In this document: positions 4,622-5,397 of the stretch, piece by piece
How the letters are laid out: each line of letters begins with the position of its first letter
Numbering within the stretch: position 1 is the first letter of the stretch
Assembly: GCA_944385195.1 (NCBI GenBank)
Contig: CALWWH010000069.1
Coordinates: forward strand, 1 to 5,397
DNA from: an uncultured Oscillospiraceae bacterium
GTDB lineage: Bacteria; Bacillota; Clostridia; Oscillospirales; Oscillospiraceae
Direction: 5' to 3'
Length of the DNA: 5,397 bases
The notes under the pieces: generated by a model
Told to the model about the DNA's origin: nothing
Database searches by the model: none
The model's input: only the letters and a program-made list of their open reading frames with translations
Made by a program: the position numbers and the translations under genes

Positions 4622-5397
4622 ATGATCCAGGCTGCGATCTTAGGCTACGGCGTCGTGGGCTCCGGTGTGGCGGAGATCCTGCACGAAAACGCCGCCTATG
4701 TGGCAAAACGGGCCGGCACGGCCATCAACGTCAAATACATTCTCGACCTGCGGGACTTTCCCGACAGCCCCTTCGCCGGGCGGATCGTCCACGACGTGCA
4801 GACCATCCTTGCAGACCCCGAGGTGCGCCTGGTGGCCGAGTGCATGGGCGGTGTGGGCGCGGCGCTGGACTTCACCCGCCGCTGCCTGGCGGCGGGCAAG
4901 CACGTGGTGACCTCCAACAAGCAGCTGGTGGCCCAGCACGGCCAGGCGCTGGTGGCCCTGGCCAAGGCCCACGGGTGCAGCTACCTCTTTGAGGCCAGCG
5001 TCGGCGGCGGCATCCCCGTCCTGCGGCCCCTGACCGACGACCTGGGCGGCAACGAGATCACCGACATCTGCGGCATCCTCAACGGCACCCCCAACTATAT
5101 CCTCAGCCAGGTGCCCGGGACGGGGGCGGGGGTTTCCGAGGCCCTGGCCCAGGCCCAGGCCATGGGCTACGCCGAGGCAGACCCCTCTGCGGACCTGGAA
5201 GGCCACGACGCCTGCCGCAAGATTGCCATCCTGGCTGACCTGGCCTATGGCCGGAACGTCGACCCCGAGCGGGTGCCTACCCGGGGCATCACCGGCCTGG
5301 AGGCGGCGGACGCTGCCCTGGCCGCCGCCGCGGGGATGCGCATCAAACTCATCGGCCGGGCCAAAAAGCTCCCCGATGGGGCCCTGTGCTGCTATGT
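4622..5397 (+). CDS. hom: Homoserine dehydrogenase, N-terminal part, cut by window edge
   Basis: It catalyses NAD(P)H-dependent reduction of aspartate semialdehyde to homoserine, the branch point to threonine and methionine, in the cytosol. The 258 visible residues show a Rossmann fold with GYGVVGSGV (8-16), the SNKQLVA segment (98-104, K100 conserved), EASVGGGIPV (124-133), GILNGTPNYIL (151-161) and ADPSADLEGHDACRK (186-200), with D196 and K200 at the catalytic positions. All expected active-site residues are present; the only motif change seen is NGTP in place of the common NGTT. The rest, including any C-terminal ACT domain, is beyond the window, so feedback inhibition cannot be judged. 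The start at 4622 follows GGGAGGG (4607-4613), spacing 8. The neighbour thrR is its likely regulator. Confidence 0.96.
   Translation, partial: MIQAAILGYGVVGSGVAEILHENAAYVAKRAGTAINVKYILDLRDFPDSPFAGRIVHDVQTILADPEVRLVAECMGGVGAALDFTRRCLAAGKHVVTSNKQLVAQHGQALVALAKAHGCSYLFEASVGGGIPVLRPLTDDLGGNEITDICGILNGTPNYILSQVPGTGAGVSEALAQAQAMGYAEADPSADLEGHDACRKIAILADLAYGRNVDPERVPTRGITGLEAADAALAAAAGMRIKLIGRAKKLPDGALCCY

Noticed and set aside
1..5397. Mobile element, prophage, CRISPR array, toxin-antitoxin or defence system
   Set aside because: There are no transposase or integrase motifs, no regularly spaced repeats and no long terminal inverted repeats. All genes belong to ordinary chromosomal families.

Overview
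The window is GC-rich, compact bacterial chromosome. The gene set (a DarA/PstA-type cyclic-di-AMP receptor, a YtvI-like sporulation permease, and a ThrR/PheB ACT-domain regulator directly before homoserine dehydrogenase) points to a Gram-positive, spore-forming Firmicute. The high GC and the cytoplasmic family 2 glycosidase suggest a high-GC gut Clostridia lineage such as Oscillospiraceae; that lineage assignment is inference.

Layout. At 1-1255 (minus) is the N-terminal 418 residues of a glycoside hydrolase family 2 enzyme, cut by the window edge. A 240-bp divergent control region follows, with a candidate promoter facing each way, a 10-bp tandem repeat and a GC hairpin in the glycosidase leader. 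At 1496-2182 (plus) is a TVP38/DedA-type (VTT domain) membrane protein. At 2284-2634 (plus) is darA with its own promoter and a strong intrinsic terminator at 2642-2673. Converging on it from the right are two minus-strand genes, a YtvI-like AI-2E family permease (2879-3943) and a 59-residue small protein (2694-2873) that starts 5 nt after the permease stop codon. A second divergent region (3944-4136) precedes the plus-strand thrR-hom pair: the ACT-domain regulator (4137-4577) and homoserine dehydrogenase (4622 to the right edge, incomplete).

How they work together. thrR-hom is a clear functional unit: a ligand-sensing regulator with the first committed enzyme of threonine/methionine synthesis, behind a promoter flanked by an 8-bp dyad. 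The permease and small protein form a translationally coupled pair. The glycosidase, VTT protein and darA look independently transcribed.

I see no mobile element, CRISPR array, tRNA or rRNA, and no convincing new multi-gene system. The points worth a second look are regulatory: dyads and repeats at the two divergent control regions, a shared -35 element, and the coupled small ORF.
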